Source: Vanessa cardui
Lineage: Eukaryota; Arthropoda; Insecta; Lepidoptera; Nymphalidae
NCBI RefSeq assembly: GCF_905220365.1
Contig: NC_061135.1
Span: 13,545,501 to 13,609,500 of the forward strand
Direction of reading: 5' to 3'
DNA: 64,000 bases
Made by a program: the position numbers and the translations under genes. Positions 31,305 through 42,405 of this stretch are shown here, piece after piece. Numbering within the stretch: position 1 is the first letter of the stretch; every line of letters begins with the position of its first letter. The notes beneath the pieces are model-generated. The model did not search any database, was not told where the DNA came from, and saw only the letters and a program-made list of their open reading frames with translations.

Positions 31305-31930
31305 TTAGAGCAGGGGCTATACCGGAGGGGGTGCATGTCAGTCACCTCCTCGTGGTGCACCCTGGGCAACAGGGCCGGCTTGAGCTTGCTCGTCAGACAC
31401 GGCTAAGACTGGCGGGAGGTATGCCGCGTGGCTGCTCGTGGTACGTTCCTGGTTGGCGTCAGGGCGGACCATGTGAGTGGCCTCGTTGGCTTGGAGGGAG
31501 TGAAAGGGCTCACTACTAGAGCCTCCCAGATGTTTTACACCGGCGGTCAGTGGCGGAGCATACTATCTTTTCCGCCGCAGGGCGTCAGCTTCGTTGACGC
31601 CCAGCCTCCAGTGGCGGAATCGGGGGAGTTCGTCACATGAGCTCGTGGAGGATGAGGAGGAAGGCGCGAACAATTCACGCTTTCCACGTTAGTCATTCAG
31701 CCGACTCATGGCGGCTGCTGCTGGTGGGGTAGCGGTTGCATGCCCTGGGCGATCCCGTTGCCTCACCACTTGGCGGCATGGAGGAAATCCGAGGATGGTT
31801 TAAGTGGGTAGGACAGGGCCTTCAGCCTTGGCACGGAGCCCTTAGGCCCCGGTTGAGTCCCACATACCCGTCCCGGTCCCCCGGCCGGGCAGGAGGCGTA
31901 AATGCCTTTCCTCCTCGTAAAACAAAAAAA
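31305..31930 (+). mobile_element. GC-rich 3' tail of a truncated non-LTR retrotransposon (probable)
   Basis: A sharply GC-rich block in AT-rich DNA ends with GGCGTAAATGCCTTTCCTCC followed by TCGTAAAACAAAAAAA. The block is non-coding in all frames beyond short ORFs. The A-rich end and one-sided truncation fit a 5'-truncated LINE insertion. The family name is uncertain. Confidence 0.55.
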
Positions 31931-31944
31931 GGGGCAAAATATAT

Positions 31945-32075
31945 TGATGAAATATTTATATACATACAAATACCCCTAACAATGTGTATGCAAAGTTTCA
32001 TGAAGATCGGTTTAGTAGTTTAGGCGTGAAAGCGTAACAAAGAAACGGATAAACAAATTGATTTACAATATTAGG
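31945..32075 (-). repeat. Fragment of a dispersed repeat (CATGAAGATCGGTTTAGTAG type)
   Basis: Contains AAAGTTTCATGAAGATCGGT and GGCGTGAAAGCGTAACAAAG. Related, differently degraded copies lie at 44520-44720 and 56875-57510. Confidence 0.45.
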
Positions 32076-32433
32076 TAACACCAATAGCTCAATGGCAGAA
32101 GGTAGTAACGTACGATCGTATGACCTTATCAGTTATGTGATGTTTTTTCTCTATGAGAGAATGTTTACTCATCGAGAAAAGAGCATATGTGTGCACATAA
32201 TTGTGCAGGTAGCCTCACTATTTCACTACCGAGCACGAGATTGTTAACACAGATCGGGCACAATACTATTGTTTTTAGGTTGGAAGCCGCAAGCTTTGTT
32301 AAGTGTACCAACTCGGCACATAAACAATGATAACGAAAAAGTATTCTTATGTGCGTGATTGATTGATACATTCCGTTTCTCTTAATAGTTTTACATAGTT
32401 ATGCCCACGACTTCGTGCTCGTTTGAATTTAAT

Positions 32434-32992
32434 ATAAATAAAATTTTAACAAAAAGAAAAACCGACTTCAAACATAACACTATTTTAAAACAAATGAATA
32501 TGCACGAAAAAGTAATAAAAATAATTGCGTATTCAACATATTTTTTAGAGTCTTCCTAAGTTAAATAAAATGAAAAATATTAGACTACTTAAAAGTCGAT
32601 TAACGATTATATCATGTAGTTATAATTATTGGTATATTTGGAGCCGGTGTCAGCCACGGTGCCCTTGCCCTTGATCCAGTATATTATTGTGTAAAAGGTA
32701 ATTTGTAAAAAACATATTTGTTAAAGTATTCTCGTATTGTTTTTTGATAGATATACTGTAGAGTTTTATTGGCTGACACCGACTCCAAATATAACAATAA
32801 TTATAACTACATGATATAATCGTTAATCGACTTTTAAGTAGTCTAATATTTTTCATTTCATTTAACTTAGGAAGACTCTAAAAAATATGTTAAATACGCA
32901 ATTATTTTTATTACTTTTTCGTGCATATTCATTTGTTTTAAAATAGTGTTATGTTTGAAGTCGGTTTTTCTTTTTGTTAAAATTTTATTTAT
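32434..32992. repeat. Perfectly registered foldback (hairpin) with 223-bp arms
   Basis: Arms 32434-32656 and 32770-32992 are inverted copies (paired positions sum to 65426 at both ends, so no net indel) with only a few mismatches, around a 113-bp loop. Each arm contains AAAACCGACTTCAAACATAA near its outer end and GACTACTTAAAAGTCGATTA inside. It is the left part of a longer GAAGTCGGTT-family element. Confidence 0.9.
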
Positions 32993-34105
32993 TTTTTGAT
33001 TTTAAGTGAAGCTGATGTTGACTAACTAATTTTTTTTAACATGGATAGATTAAGCGTTCCGTTTATATGAGTCAGAAACTACTTCGAGGACAATTTCAAA
33101 GGAAACTTGCGAATAAAGCAAAAATAGACTTTCGAAAATGCGGATTTAATACGTCACGCGGCGTAAACTACAAGGATCCCTCGAAAGAGCTGTAATCGAA
33201 CTCAGCAAAAAAACTTTGAAAAAGACCAACTATATTTCGTACATCATATGTCATCACATCACATACACAAAATTTGATTGAAGATAGTAAGAAATTCTGC
33301 CCCATATCGCACCCTCACTGCGAGCCGTATAGGAGTTCTATCACTACATAGTATAAAACAAAGTCGCTTTCTCTGTCCCTATATCTTTAAATCTACGCAA
33401 CGGATTTTGATTCGGTTTTTTTTAAAAGATAGTGTGATTCAAGGGGAAGGTTTGTGTATATAATACATGAACAATATAGTAAAGAAACACTGATAATTTT
33501 AGAAGTTTGCGATGTGATGTCGTAAACAAAATTCTGTAGTATATTTAGTATCAGTATTGCACCCGTGCGAAGCCGGGGTGGGTAGCTAGTTGATTATAAT
33601 ATTCGACTATGATAATTACATAAACATAACCACATTACGGAAGGTGACTCAAATATCCAAATAACCTATAAATAAAAGATTCGACTGAGTATCGCTAACG
33701 TACTCCTCAGAATTGTTCCGTTCCCTTCCGTTCCGTTACTTTGTCATGGATCCTGTGCTCAGAACCTTACCAAACTTTCACCAAATTACCCTTGAAGTAT
33801 ATATTTTATAATAAAAAAAGAATTATCAAAATTGGTTAACGTGATTTTCAGTTATTCACCTATTTGTCGCGCATATAAATAATGCAAATTTAAGACTTAT
33901 GTCGTTTTCATATGGATACCATCATCGGAAAAAAATAAAAAAAAATGGGACCCCACGGAAAGCACTACCTTTCAAACAAAAAAAAAATTATCAAAATCGG
34001 TCCACCCAGTAAAAAGTTATGAGGTAACAAACATAAAAAAAAAAAAAAAAAAAACATACAGACGAATTGATAACCTCCTCCTTTTGGAAGTCGGTTGAAA
34101 ATGTT
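32434..34105. mobile_element. Long composite GAAGTCGGTT-family element
   Basis: After the foldback (32434-32992) come the block shared with the palindrome arms (33000-33480), a reversed CGGCTTCGCAC repeat (33280-33592), non-shared DNA and the terminal block GATAACCTCCTCCTTTTGGA, ending GTCGGTTGAAAA near 34100. The ends carry AACCGACTTC and GAAGTCGGTT in inverted orientation. No transposase is visible. It may be one large element or several merged insertions. Confidence 0.5.
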
Positions 34106-34724
34106 TGTATCCTAAGCCCGACAAAATCGGCCTTGTCGCTTTAGAAATTCGCCAGAATAAAAGAACAGACGGATAATACCTGTAAAAAATGTTTTTGATA
34201 TATGTATCTTGTATATATATGAATGTATGTACAGACACTCCAATTATATCACACTAAAAATTGTATTTCAATTTGTTAATGTAATATTAATCTTATATAA
34301 ATTGTATATGTATATTAAAGGCACATAAATAAAAGGCTAAATATTAGTAATGTCATATTACATTTTTACCGGTTTAAAATTATGCAATTTTTTTAAATAA
34401 GGTCTCAAAATGTTTAACTGTTTCAAATTTAAAGGTCAAAAGTGAGAAACGACAGAGGTCAAATCGGTAAAAGTACCCAAAGAATGTCGCACGATATGCA
34501 ATAAAATTATTTTCTTCGTTTTGCGGTAAATTGACCTTAAATACAGATAAAATAACTTCTGTCGTTTTAAATAAATGTTTCTTTTGATATTACTTTTTTA
34601 TAGATGGCAACCCAGAAATAACTAAGGTGTATTATGTTGGTATATTATAACCGATTCTCATTTCAAAACGATATCGAAATGTATCGAAACTATTTAAGAA
34701 ATTGACAACATTTTTTTTGTGATA

Positions 34725-34801
34725 CTGGCAGGTAGTCTGGCAAATGGGCTCCATGATTGTGAGTGGTCACCACCGCCGATAAACATATTGTATAGGTTTT
34801 T
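34725..34801 (-). mobile_element. SINE-B fragment, interrupted by a SINE-A insertion
   Basis: Retains CAAATGGGCTCCATGATTGT and GAGTGGTCACCACCGCCG in reverse orientation. The SINE-A at 34802-35114 landed at its end. Confidence 0.55.
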
Positions 34802-35114
34802 ATTTTGAGCTGAGATGGCTCAGTCGTTAGAACGCATGCATCTTAACCGATGATTGCGAGTTTAAGCCCAGACAAGCAAAGCTATATATACGTGCTTAAT
34901 TGTGTTTATAATTCATCTCCTGCACGGCGGTGAAGGAAAACATCCTGAGGAAACCTGCATGTGTCTAATTTCATCGAAATTCTGCCACATGTGCATTTCA
35001 CCAACCCGCATTGGAACAGCGTGGTGTAATATGTTCCAAACCTTCTCCTTAGTGGGAGAGGAGGCCTTAGCCCAGCTGTGGGAAATTTACAGACTGTTAC
35101 TGTTACTGTTTTTT
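34802..35114 (+). mobile_element. SINE-A copy with 11-bp target-site duplication
   Basis: Head GAGCTGAGATGGCTCAGTCG, degraded B box (GAGTTTAAGCCCAG), conserved body and a TTACTG repeat tail. The duplication TATAGGTTTTT is at 34791-34801 and 35115-35125. ORFs over it are artefacts. Confidence 0.9.
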
Positions 35115-35238
35115 TATAGGTTTTTGCCTTATTCCTATCCTTCAAATTGAAACAACTGTTGGGGTAGAGTAGGTACATATCTACCCAGGTGGATAGGTAA
35201 CAAGTTCTACCATCAAGTAAATAGTTGGAATCGGACTG

Positions 35239-35718
35239 GTGGACACGCAAAACCTTGCGATTGATAATAAATATTATTATTTATTGTTTAATCTTTTTTT
35301 TGTAAATTTAAATTCAATTACGAAACATTTTATCGAACTAATAAATAATAATTTATTTATTCCTATCGGTTCGTTGAAAAATATCCAGACAAGGTGTCTG
35401 TATCGAACAAAAAATATGCATCAAGAATGTACGATAAACCATCGAAGTGCGACCCTTTGCTTTCTACTCCGCTATATTGTTCGTTGGAGCACCGCGGATA
35501 TACCGGTTCATGTTATAGTGGTTTCGGATAGGGAAATTAAATCTTGCAGAACCTTGGCCCACATGTGTTGGGTGTGGTCGGAGTTCGGACCGTTAATGCG
35601 TGTAACACGTCCAGATAAGAATGCCCGTCTGATTGATGGAGTTCACGCTTATGAAATATTGCTAATAATTGACATAGTTCGAGGTACACTTAAATTGCAC
35701 GACTTATACAAAAAATAA
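35239..35718 (+). other. 159-codon ORF, unrecognised
   Basis: A long open frame without matches to the repeat families in this window. The first third is rich in Asn/Leu/Phe; the rest has a more balanced composition (for example HMCWVWSEFGPLMRVTRPDK). No signal peptide, domain or splice context is clear. It could be a fragment of a decayed transposon, a small gene or chance. It lies just downstream of a SINE-A and upstream of a degraded SINE-A. Confidence 0.25.
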
Positions 35719-35751
35719 AACAAGATTTGAAGAGTAATATGTTGCTATATG

Positions 35752-36000
35752 AGCCGTGAGCCCAGTGGTTGGCAAACGTAAATCTTAAACGGAGATTGCG
35801 GGTTCAAATCCGGGTAATAATTAGGTATATTTTATGCACTTATTTTGCATTTATAGTTAAACTTTAGCTCGGCGGTGTTGGAACATTGTGATTATGCGTA
35901 TACCTTCATAACAAATTATTATACGTATACCAGATAAAAAAAACTGCCCCATGTTTAAATACTAATCCGCATTAAAATTGGTGATCCGCAATAAACTCTA
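35752..36000 (+). mobile_element. Degraded SINE-A-like copy
   Basis: Head TGAGCCCAGTGGTTGGCAAA with a good B box (GGGTTCAAATCCGGG), then TTAGCTCGGCGGTG. The body is heavily changed. Confidence 0.6.
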
Positions 36001-36018
36001 AGCCGTTTATTAAACTAG

Positions 36019-36500
36019 TAAGTATTGTTGTGTTCCGGTTTTAATGGTGAGTGTGCCAGTGTAACTACAGGCACAAATCAAATCAGATCAAATCAATTTT
36101 ATTCAAGTAAACTTCACAATATCGCGTTTTTCAACAGTTGATATTTAATTACACACAATGTAAAGGACATAACATCTTATTTCTAAAGGTTATTAGGACA
36201 ATACTGATTAATGAATGTAAAAGAAACCTTACAGGGCGGTGAAATGCTTTTACTGTTAACGAGTTGCCCTTAATTTTACAAAATTATATTAATAATTGTT
36301 GTATTCCGGTTTGAAGGGTGAGTGAGCCAGTGTAACTACAGGCACAAGGGACATAGCATCTTAGTTCCCAAGGTTGGTGGCGCATTGACGATGTAAAGAA
36401 TAGTTTCTTACAGCGTCATTGTCTATTTGTGATGGTTAACACTTACCATCAGGTGGCCCATGTGCTCATCCGCCAACCTATTCCATAAAAAATAAATAAT
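36019..36500 (+). mobile_element. Two tandem SINE-B copies, the first split by another repeat
   Basis: Copy one (36019-36265) begins TGTTGTGTTCCGGTTTTAAT and is interrupted at about 36077-36165 by the AAATCAAATCAGATCAAATC repeat. Copy two (36298-36500) begins TTGTATTCCGGTTTGAAGGG and ends CCATAAAAAATAAATAATAA plus an AAT microsatellite (36486-36512). Confidence 0.75.
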
Positions 36501-36514
36501 AATAATAATAATAG

Positions 36515-37830
36515 AGCAACAATCTAATTAACATATATTATGGACGGCTATCTAAAACATAGCTCGCCTACATATGTCCAAAATAATATTAACGGTGTAG
36601 CAGTTGTTACATAAATAATGTACTTACATCAGTAAGTTAAGATATGCAAGTAATTAGCCTACTCGTTGAACGAGTAAGTGTGGCCATAACAACATTAATG
36701 ATTGACAAAACATTGCTTATGGGAAAATTTTAAACGTGTTCCCAATGTAATGTGATACGAATAAAACTTGTTTCAATAAATAATTTAAGTTACCGTTTTC
36801 GACAATTTATTGAAGGTTATATTTATGATTAAATATACTAATACAAATGTTTGTAATTAAAATGTCTGTCTGTGATTTCAAGACACTTGCTATTAGAACT
36901 TTATATATATATTAAAATCAAACTATTATTTTTTATGCTGTCTGTTTGTTCGTATTAAAGCTCGTCGTAATAGCTTGTAAATGTCTTCCTGCCAGGCATT
37001 AGCTGTCTATCATTTTTATGGAGATGGTTTAGAGCTTATCACATGTTCCAATGCAGGTTGGATATACATGCAGTCTTCTTTACGATATTACATTGCCTTA
37101 GACCTTACTTCTTTTCTTAATCTCTTCTCGGTTGAATCTACTTTCCGAACGAGTGGTAGTTACACTTAATTGTTTGACGATTTAAAAGTGCCTTTAAAAG
37201 ACTACTTGAATAAAGTTTATTTTGATTTTAGTTTCACCGCCGATCATGTGTTTAATTTTAAACACATGAAAATGCAGTTGTCTTTGCTCTGATTTTAATT
37301 GTTGAACGGAGTTGTGTATAAAGTAGTTAAAAGACTTGAATCTGACCCGATGATACCAAACTAAAAAAAACCTCCTATGTTTTATAAAAAACATTTAGAA
37401 TCAATCAATACATATAGCAGTTCAAATTTACGCACACGTTTATTCCATATAATTATGAGTACAACGTACAATTGTTCTTCAAAATAAAGGTTGTTATTCG
37501 ACCCTTTTTAAATCCGTGTAAATCCAGGGCGGATAGCCAGTATAGTATAAAAAGAAATTTTATATCTAAAGGGACCTTCATTAGTATCATGACATATCAG
37601 TACCATTAATAATTCTCCAATTGTAAAAATGAATGTAAGTATCGATAGCTAAACAATATCAAGGTTGCCTAACGATATCTTAATCGTTGCTTATGAGTAT
37701 TGTCATTCTAACACGAGCTTTTTGTGTTAATAAATGAAAAATAGGTATATATGGAATTGGAAAAAAGATTCAGCAGTGTTCTATGAACAAAAATGGTACA
37801 GCATTCATTTTTTTGTCATATAATTTGTCA
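36515..37830. other. Intergenic DNA, no feature identified
   Basis: AT-rich sequence. A short AAATAAAGTTTATTTTGATT fragment at about 37185-37235 belongs to the AAATCAAAT repeat family. No supported gene. Confidence 0.45.
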
Positions 37831-37839
37831 GACGTGAAA

Positions 37840-38000
37840 ATGGGCCACCGAATAGTCAGTGGCCATTTCTACCCGATGAATTAGCGGTATTGGAAATACT
37901 AGCCATTAGTTACATCGCCAAACTTAGAAGAAAAATTTTATGTGATATGTTCCTTATGTCCTGTTGTTACACTGGCTCACTAACCCTTTAAACAGAACAA
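37840..38000 (-). mobile_element. Degraded SINE-B copy
   Basis: Reverse-orientation blocks AAATGGGCCACCGAATAGTC, TTCCTTATGTCCTGTTGTTA and CACTGGCTCACTAACCCTTT. Confidence 0.6.
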
Positions 38001-38012
38001 ATTTCAACAAGA

Positions 38013-38212
38013 TTCATGTGCTTAATTTGTCTTTATAATTCATCTCGTGCTCAGCGGTGAAGGAAAGCATCGTGAGGAAACCTGCATGTGACAAATTTCA
38101 TAGAAATTCTGCCACATGTGTATTCCACCAACCCGCATTGGAACAGCGTGGTGGAATATGTTCCAAACCTTCTCAAAGGGAGAGCTGTGGGAATTTACAG
38201 GCTGTTGTTGTT
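38013..38212 (+). mobile_element. 5'-truncated SINE-A copy
   Basis: Starts in the body (TTCATGTGCTTAATTTGTC) without the tRNA-like head and ends GGCTGTTGTTGTT. The sequence is close to the copy at 578-884. Confidence 0.85.
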
Positions 38213-38219
38213 TTTATTG

Positions 38220-38890
38220 CCTACCACCTTTTTTAATTTGTAGTAAAATGAGGAAAGTTTGTGCATTGCATGTTATTTGCATTTCTCTTAGTGCTTACTA
38301 AGTAGGTTAATGCAGCTACAAGTCTAGCTTGACATTGTCATAAAACAATAAAAACGATACAATTATATTAAAAGGTCGGTTATACGTGTTTAATTAATAA
38401 TCAATGAAATAATTGAATGAAAAGGCAAAAGTTAGTAAAATAACAGCTTTAGTTTCACTACTGGGCTAAATTATCTTCTGTTTTTTTGAGAAGTATCTTT
38501 GGAGCTTATTCCACCACGTTACTATAAAGCGCTTGGTGACCACACGATGGTTCACCGAATAGCTTGTAGAACACATTACAAGTGATATAATTAAAACCTT
38601 TTTGCATTACATATATTAATTACATTTAAAACGTTCTACTTGAATTAGATTGTCAAATTTTACCCTAAAAATCACAAAGGATTTGTTAAGGATTAATTAT
38701 TAATCCTACACTCAATGTAGTCATAAAAATATAAAGTAATAGTATTAGCAATAGGCATCCTGTTTCTTAGACTTGACACAGTTACAAGGGCTCAAATTAT
38801 GAATGTCGCGTATGACATAACCTGCTCCAGTATTTGACCTACACGTGTGTTACGATATGTTAGTACGATGAGCAATGTCAGCGATAGTTG
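38220..38890. other. Upstream region of cuticle gene copy 7
   Basis: AT-rich DNA without recognised repeats, leading into the promoter at 38898. A 62-codon antisense ORF here has no support. Confidence 0.45.
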
Positions 38891-38897
38891 TAAACGG

Positions 38898-38904
38898 TAT
38901 AAAA
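38898..38904 (+). promoter_or_regulatory. TATA box of cuticle gene copy 7
   Basis: TATAAAA within AACGGTATAAAAGCTCTGCG, 60 bases upstream of the start codon at 38958. Confidence 0.8.
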
Positions 38905-38957
38905 GCTCTGCGCATGCGCAACAGAAACACATACCGACGACAAACAAACCAATCAAC

Positions 38958-39659
38958 ATGTTCTCCAAAGTAAGCAACACTAATATTTTATATCAAATGT
39001 TAATTTTAAGGAATCATATCCATAACAAATCTAAATCATCTGAAGGGATTATAAAGTTAATATTGTTTTTTTATTTTCAGTGCGTACTCTTCTTCGGAAT
39101 GGTGGCGGCAGCGTCAGCTATTGCTGTCCCGCTCGTCCCTGTCGCTAAGGTTGCCTACGCTGAGCAGGAAGCTCCCGCTCACTACGAATTCCAGTACTCC
39201 GTACACGATGAGCAAAGCGGTGACGTGAAGCAGCAACAGGAGTCCCGCGCTGGTGACGCCGTGCACGGCTCCTACTCCCTGGTACAGCCCGACGGCGTGC
39301 ACCGCATCGTAGAGTACACCTCTGACAAGGAGCACGGATTCAACGCCAACGTGCGTTATGAAGGACAACCCATTGCCACTCCCGCCCCAGCCAAGATCGC
39401 GTACGCCGCTCCCATCGCCAAGGTTGCCTACTCCGCTCCCGTTGCCTACGCTGCTCCCGTCGTCAAGGCTTACTCAGCTCCCTTGGCCTACACTGCCCCC
39501 GTCGCAAAGGTCGCCTACGCCGCTCCAGTCGCCAAGTTCGCCTACGCTGCCCCCGTCGCCAAAGTACATTACGCACCAGCCCCAGTTGCTAAGGTCGCAT
39601 ACGCCGGTTCTCTCGGCCACGTGACCTTCTCCTCACCTGCCGTCTCCTACAGCCACTAG
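38958..39659 (+). CDS. RR-2 cuticular protein (copy 7)
   Basis: Coding exon 1 is 38958-38969 (M-F-S-K, donor GTAAGC) and exon 2 is 39081-39659 (acceptor TATTTTCAG), giving 196 residues. The open frame runs on through the 111-base intron, so an unspliced ORF from 38847 exists but lacks a proper signal peptide. Spliced, the N terminus is a signal peptide (CVLFFGMVAAASAIA). The RR-2 domain has YEFQYSVHDEQSGDVKQQQE, GSYSLVQPDGVHRIVEYTSD and HGFNANVRYEG. The tail is the longest in the cluster, with VAKVAYAAP/VAKFAYAAP repeats and the end TFSSPAVSYSH. The first exon and 3' UTR differ from the other six copies, making it the most distinct cluster member. Confidence 0.92.
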   Translation: MFSKVSNTNILYQMLILRNHIHNKSKSSEGIIKLILFFYFQCVLFFGMVAAASAIAVPLVPVAKVAYAEQEAPAHYEFQYSVHDEQSGDVKQQQESRAGDAVHGSYSLVQPDGVHRIVEYTSDKEHGFNANVRYEGQPIATPAPAKIAYAAPIAKVAYSAPVAYAAPVVKAYSAPLAYTAPVAKVAYAAPVAKFAYAAPVAKVHYAPAPVAKVAYAGSLGHVTFSSPAVSYSH

Positions 39660-40394
39660 ATGTAAAACTATTGTTAAACATATTTATTCTGTTAAATACA
39701 AAAGCATAAGTCAACTGAACGCACCGTTTTATTTATTTCGAGGGAAACTAAAGAATTGCAGAAGGCGTCAAACGGCGTATCCGATATCAAAACGCTCGAA
39801 ACGAAGTTAGGTGGAAGCGTGCGGGTAGTGTCGGGGAATCAATTGAATTACGTAACATTATGAGGCGAGTGGCTCCCGTTACGCGGCACGTCCGCGCCCC
39901 TCGGCCACCCTGACGCATCACTCCTGACACCTATTCAATCGGCTACTTTACTTTGTGCAACCACTGTAATTAAGTGGAGACTCCCGCGTTTGCTACTTAT
40001 TAGATCACTGTTCTGTTTATTCGGAGATAGCCAGATGTCGATTTAAATGTCTCGATGCATTTCATTGCAAAGAATACAAGCACACTTAGAAGTTAGTATG
40101 TACTATAAAATTTATAAGTATTTAAAACGGAATATTTACTATTTAGATTTTTTTCATTTGTTTATTCATTTTGTTTGATGGAGATCGGATATTGACACTT
40201 CTAATGCCGTCAAAATCTACCCGCAAACTTTAGCCTCGTGAAGAAAAAATCATAAATAATCATGAAATATCGAGCACCAACAAATAAAAATATAAAAACA
40301 TGGTAAATTTTGAATACTTGTATTAATAAAAATAAGTATGTTCATTTAATATCTTATATAAAATGTATAGCATCTAACAAGTAACAGTATACCA

Positions 40395-40617
40395 ACAACA
40401 ACAACAGCCTGTAAATTTCTACTGCTGGGCTAAAGGCCTCCTCTCCCTTTGAGGAGAAGGTTTGGAACATATTCTACCACGCTGACTTCACCGCTGAGCA
40501 CGAGATGAATTATAAAGACAAATTAAGCACCTGAAACAGCGGTGCTTGCCTGGGTTTGAACCCGCAATCATCGATTAAGATGCACGTGTTCTAACCACTG
40601 GGCCATCTCGCCTCTTC
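40395..40617 (-). mobile_element. SINE-A copy with internal deletion and 12-bp target-site duplication
   Basis: Reverse orientation: CAACAACAACAACAGCCTG tail, GGGCTAAAGGCCTCCTCTC, then a jump from CACGCTGA to CTTCACCGCTGAGCACGAG, and a good B box. The duplication AACAGTATACCA is at 40383-40394 and 40618-40629. Confidence 0.9.
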
Positions 40618-41384
40618 AACAGTATACCATTTTATAGCAATAGAAAGATTGTTGAAACATATTTATTTAAATTCAAGGTAATAATTCTACGAATAAATAT
40701 CCAGTTTAAGTTGATATGCGTCAACGCCTGTTTAATGATTGCAGGCAAATATAAATTGACAGGAATGACGGTGAAAGTGGTTGTTAGGATGGCGAGGGGG
40801 CTCGCGAAATGTGTGATGTGAATATTTATTTACTAACGCATCTCCTGCTTTTTGCCGAATGAGGGGTTTTGTAGAACAACTTTTTAAAGGATTTCGTTGC
40901 AGATATATAAATTTATGTGGACAACACCTATTAAACATAATTTCTAGTTTTAAAAATACCATAAATGTGTATAGGTTGGTAGGTATGGTTCCGTAAGTCA
41001 GTTGAGAAAATGGAATCTTTAAAGGACCATGCAAAAAGTACAAAGTTATCACAGTGGTACACAATAAATAAATGGTTCTGTGGTATGGAGGTTCGTCAAT
41101 TCAAACCAAATGAATTGACGTCTTATAATCATTCCATATTTTATAACAATCGTGTATCTACACTTATAAAATAGTTTCCCCTAATTTAATATCAACCAAC
41201 AGCCACAATTATTGTGTCTAGAACATTTAAATTTAAATATTTATAATATAAGCATTCGCTAAGAAAGAAGATTCTCGAATATAATTAAAAAAAAAAAAAA
41301 CTTTGTTACGCACTAAAATTAATGTACATACTTTCATTATTATTACTAGTTTAATATTTTTTTACTATAAACATTTTTATGATA

Positions 41385-41470
41385 TAGGTAGATTGGTAAA
41401 TGGTACACCTCATAGTAAGTGGTTACCACCGCTAATAGACGCTGTACGTTACGCCGTAAGAAATATTTAA
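41385..41470 (-). mobile_element. SINE-B fragment
   Basis: Retains TTGGTAAATGGTACACCTCA and AAGTGGTTACCACCGCTAAT, a degraded reverse-strand part of the SINE-B 3' half. Confidence 0.45.
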
Positions 41471-42132
41471 ATTTGTAAAATGACGATTATGAAGTCCATT
41501 TAGAAGCCTACTTAAATAAAGTATATTTTGATTTTGATATTTTATATACGAAAGTCTATTCCCTTGTCAATGTAATGTATGTACAGTCGGGGTAAGAAAA
41601 GGCTCGTCATCGTATGATCTATTTTAGTATGTAGTATGAGCGATATTTGACAATGCAGTAAAAGATATCGTATCTAATTTAAATTTGGAATGACTAATTA
41701 CGCCATTAAAAAGATTTCATGTTGATACAAAACTAGACGTAGCCCAAAGATGTTACACTATTTTGAACCAAGTTATCATACTATGTAAAACTTACATTTT
41801 GTATTCAGTTATCAGTTTCGTGCTTTAGATTCGAAAGGTACTAAGAGTTTAATACTTGATAAAAGAATGAATTTAAAAACTGACGAAGGTTTACTTACTC
41901 TGACTGGACTATGACTGTCAGACGCAAAGATGCTTCAACATACCAACGACCAAAAATCATTTAGCTTATATATATACGTATGAGGTAAATTTTGTTTGTT
42001 TATTAGAGGATAATCTTCAGAAAATATATAAATGCGAAAGTGACTTTGTCTATCTACTAGCGAACCACTGAACGGGACTTGAAAACCATTGGTATGCAGC
42101 AAGTTTATACCACTAGGAATGGCAAAGGCATT

Positions 42133-42405
42133 TTTTTATGGTATAAGTTGGCGGACGAGCATATGAGCCACCTGAAAGTAAATGGTCACCAACACCCATA
42201 GACAATGAAGCTGCAAGAAGTATTAAACTATTCTTTACATCGTCAATGTGCCACCAACTTTGGGAACTAAGATGTTATGTCCCTTGTGCCTGTAGTTACA
42301 CTGGCTCACTCACCCTTCAAACCGGAACACAACAATACTGAGTACTGTTATTTGACGGTAGAATAACTGATGAGTGGGTGGTACCTACCTAGACGGGCAT
42401 ACTAT
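42133..42405 (-). mobile_element. SINE-B type repeat, full-length reverse copy
   Basis: Starts with a T run and GGCGGACGAGCATATGAGCC, passes GGCTCACTCACCCTTCAAAC and ends GGTGGTACCTACCTAGACGG. It is the mirror orientation of 1477-1762. Confidence 0.85.

Noticed and set aside
34902..35250. ORFs across SINE-A copies (also near 5259, 38116, 46510 and 49533)
   Set aside because: The same element-derived reading frame appears in each copy; no coding signal beyond the SINE.
40732..41064. 110-codon antisense ORF downstream of SINE-A
   Set aside because: No domain, signal or splice context and a biased composition; not strong enough to call.
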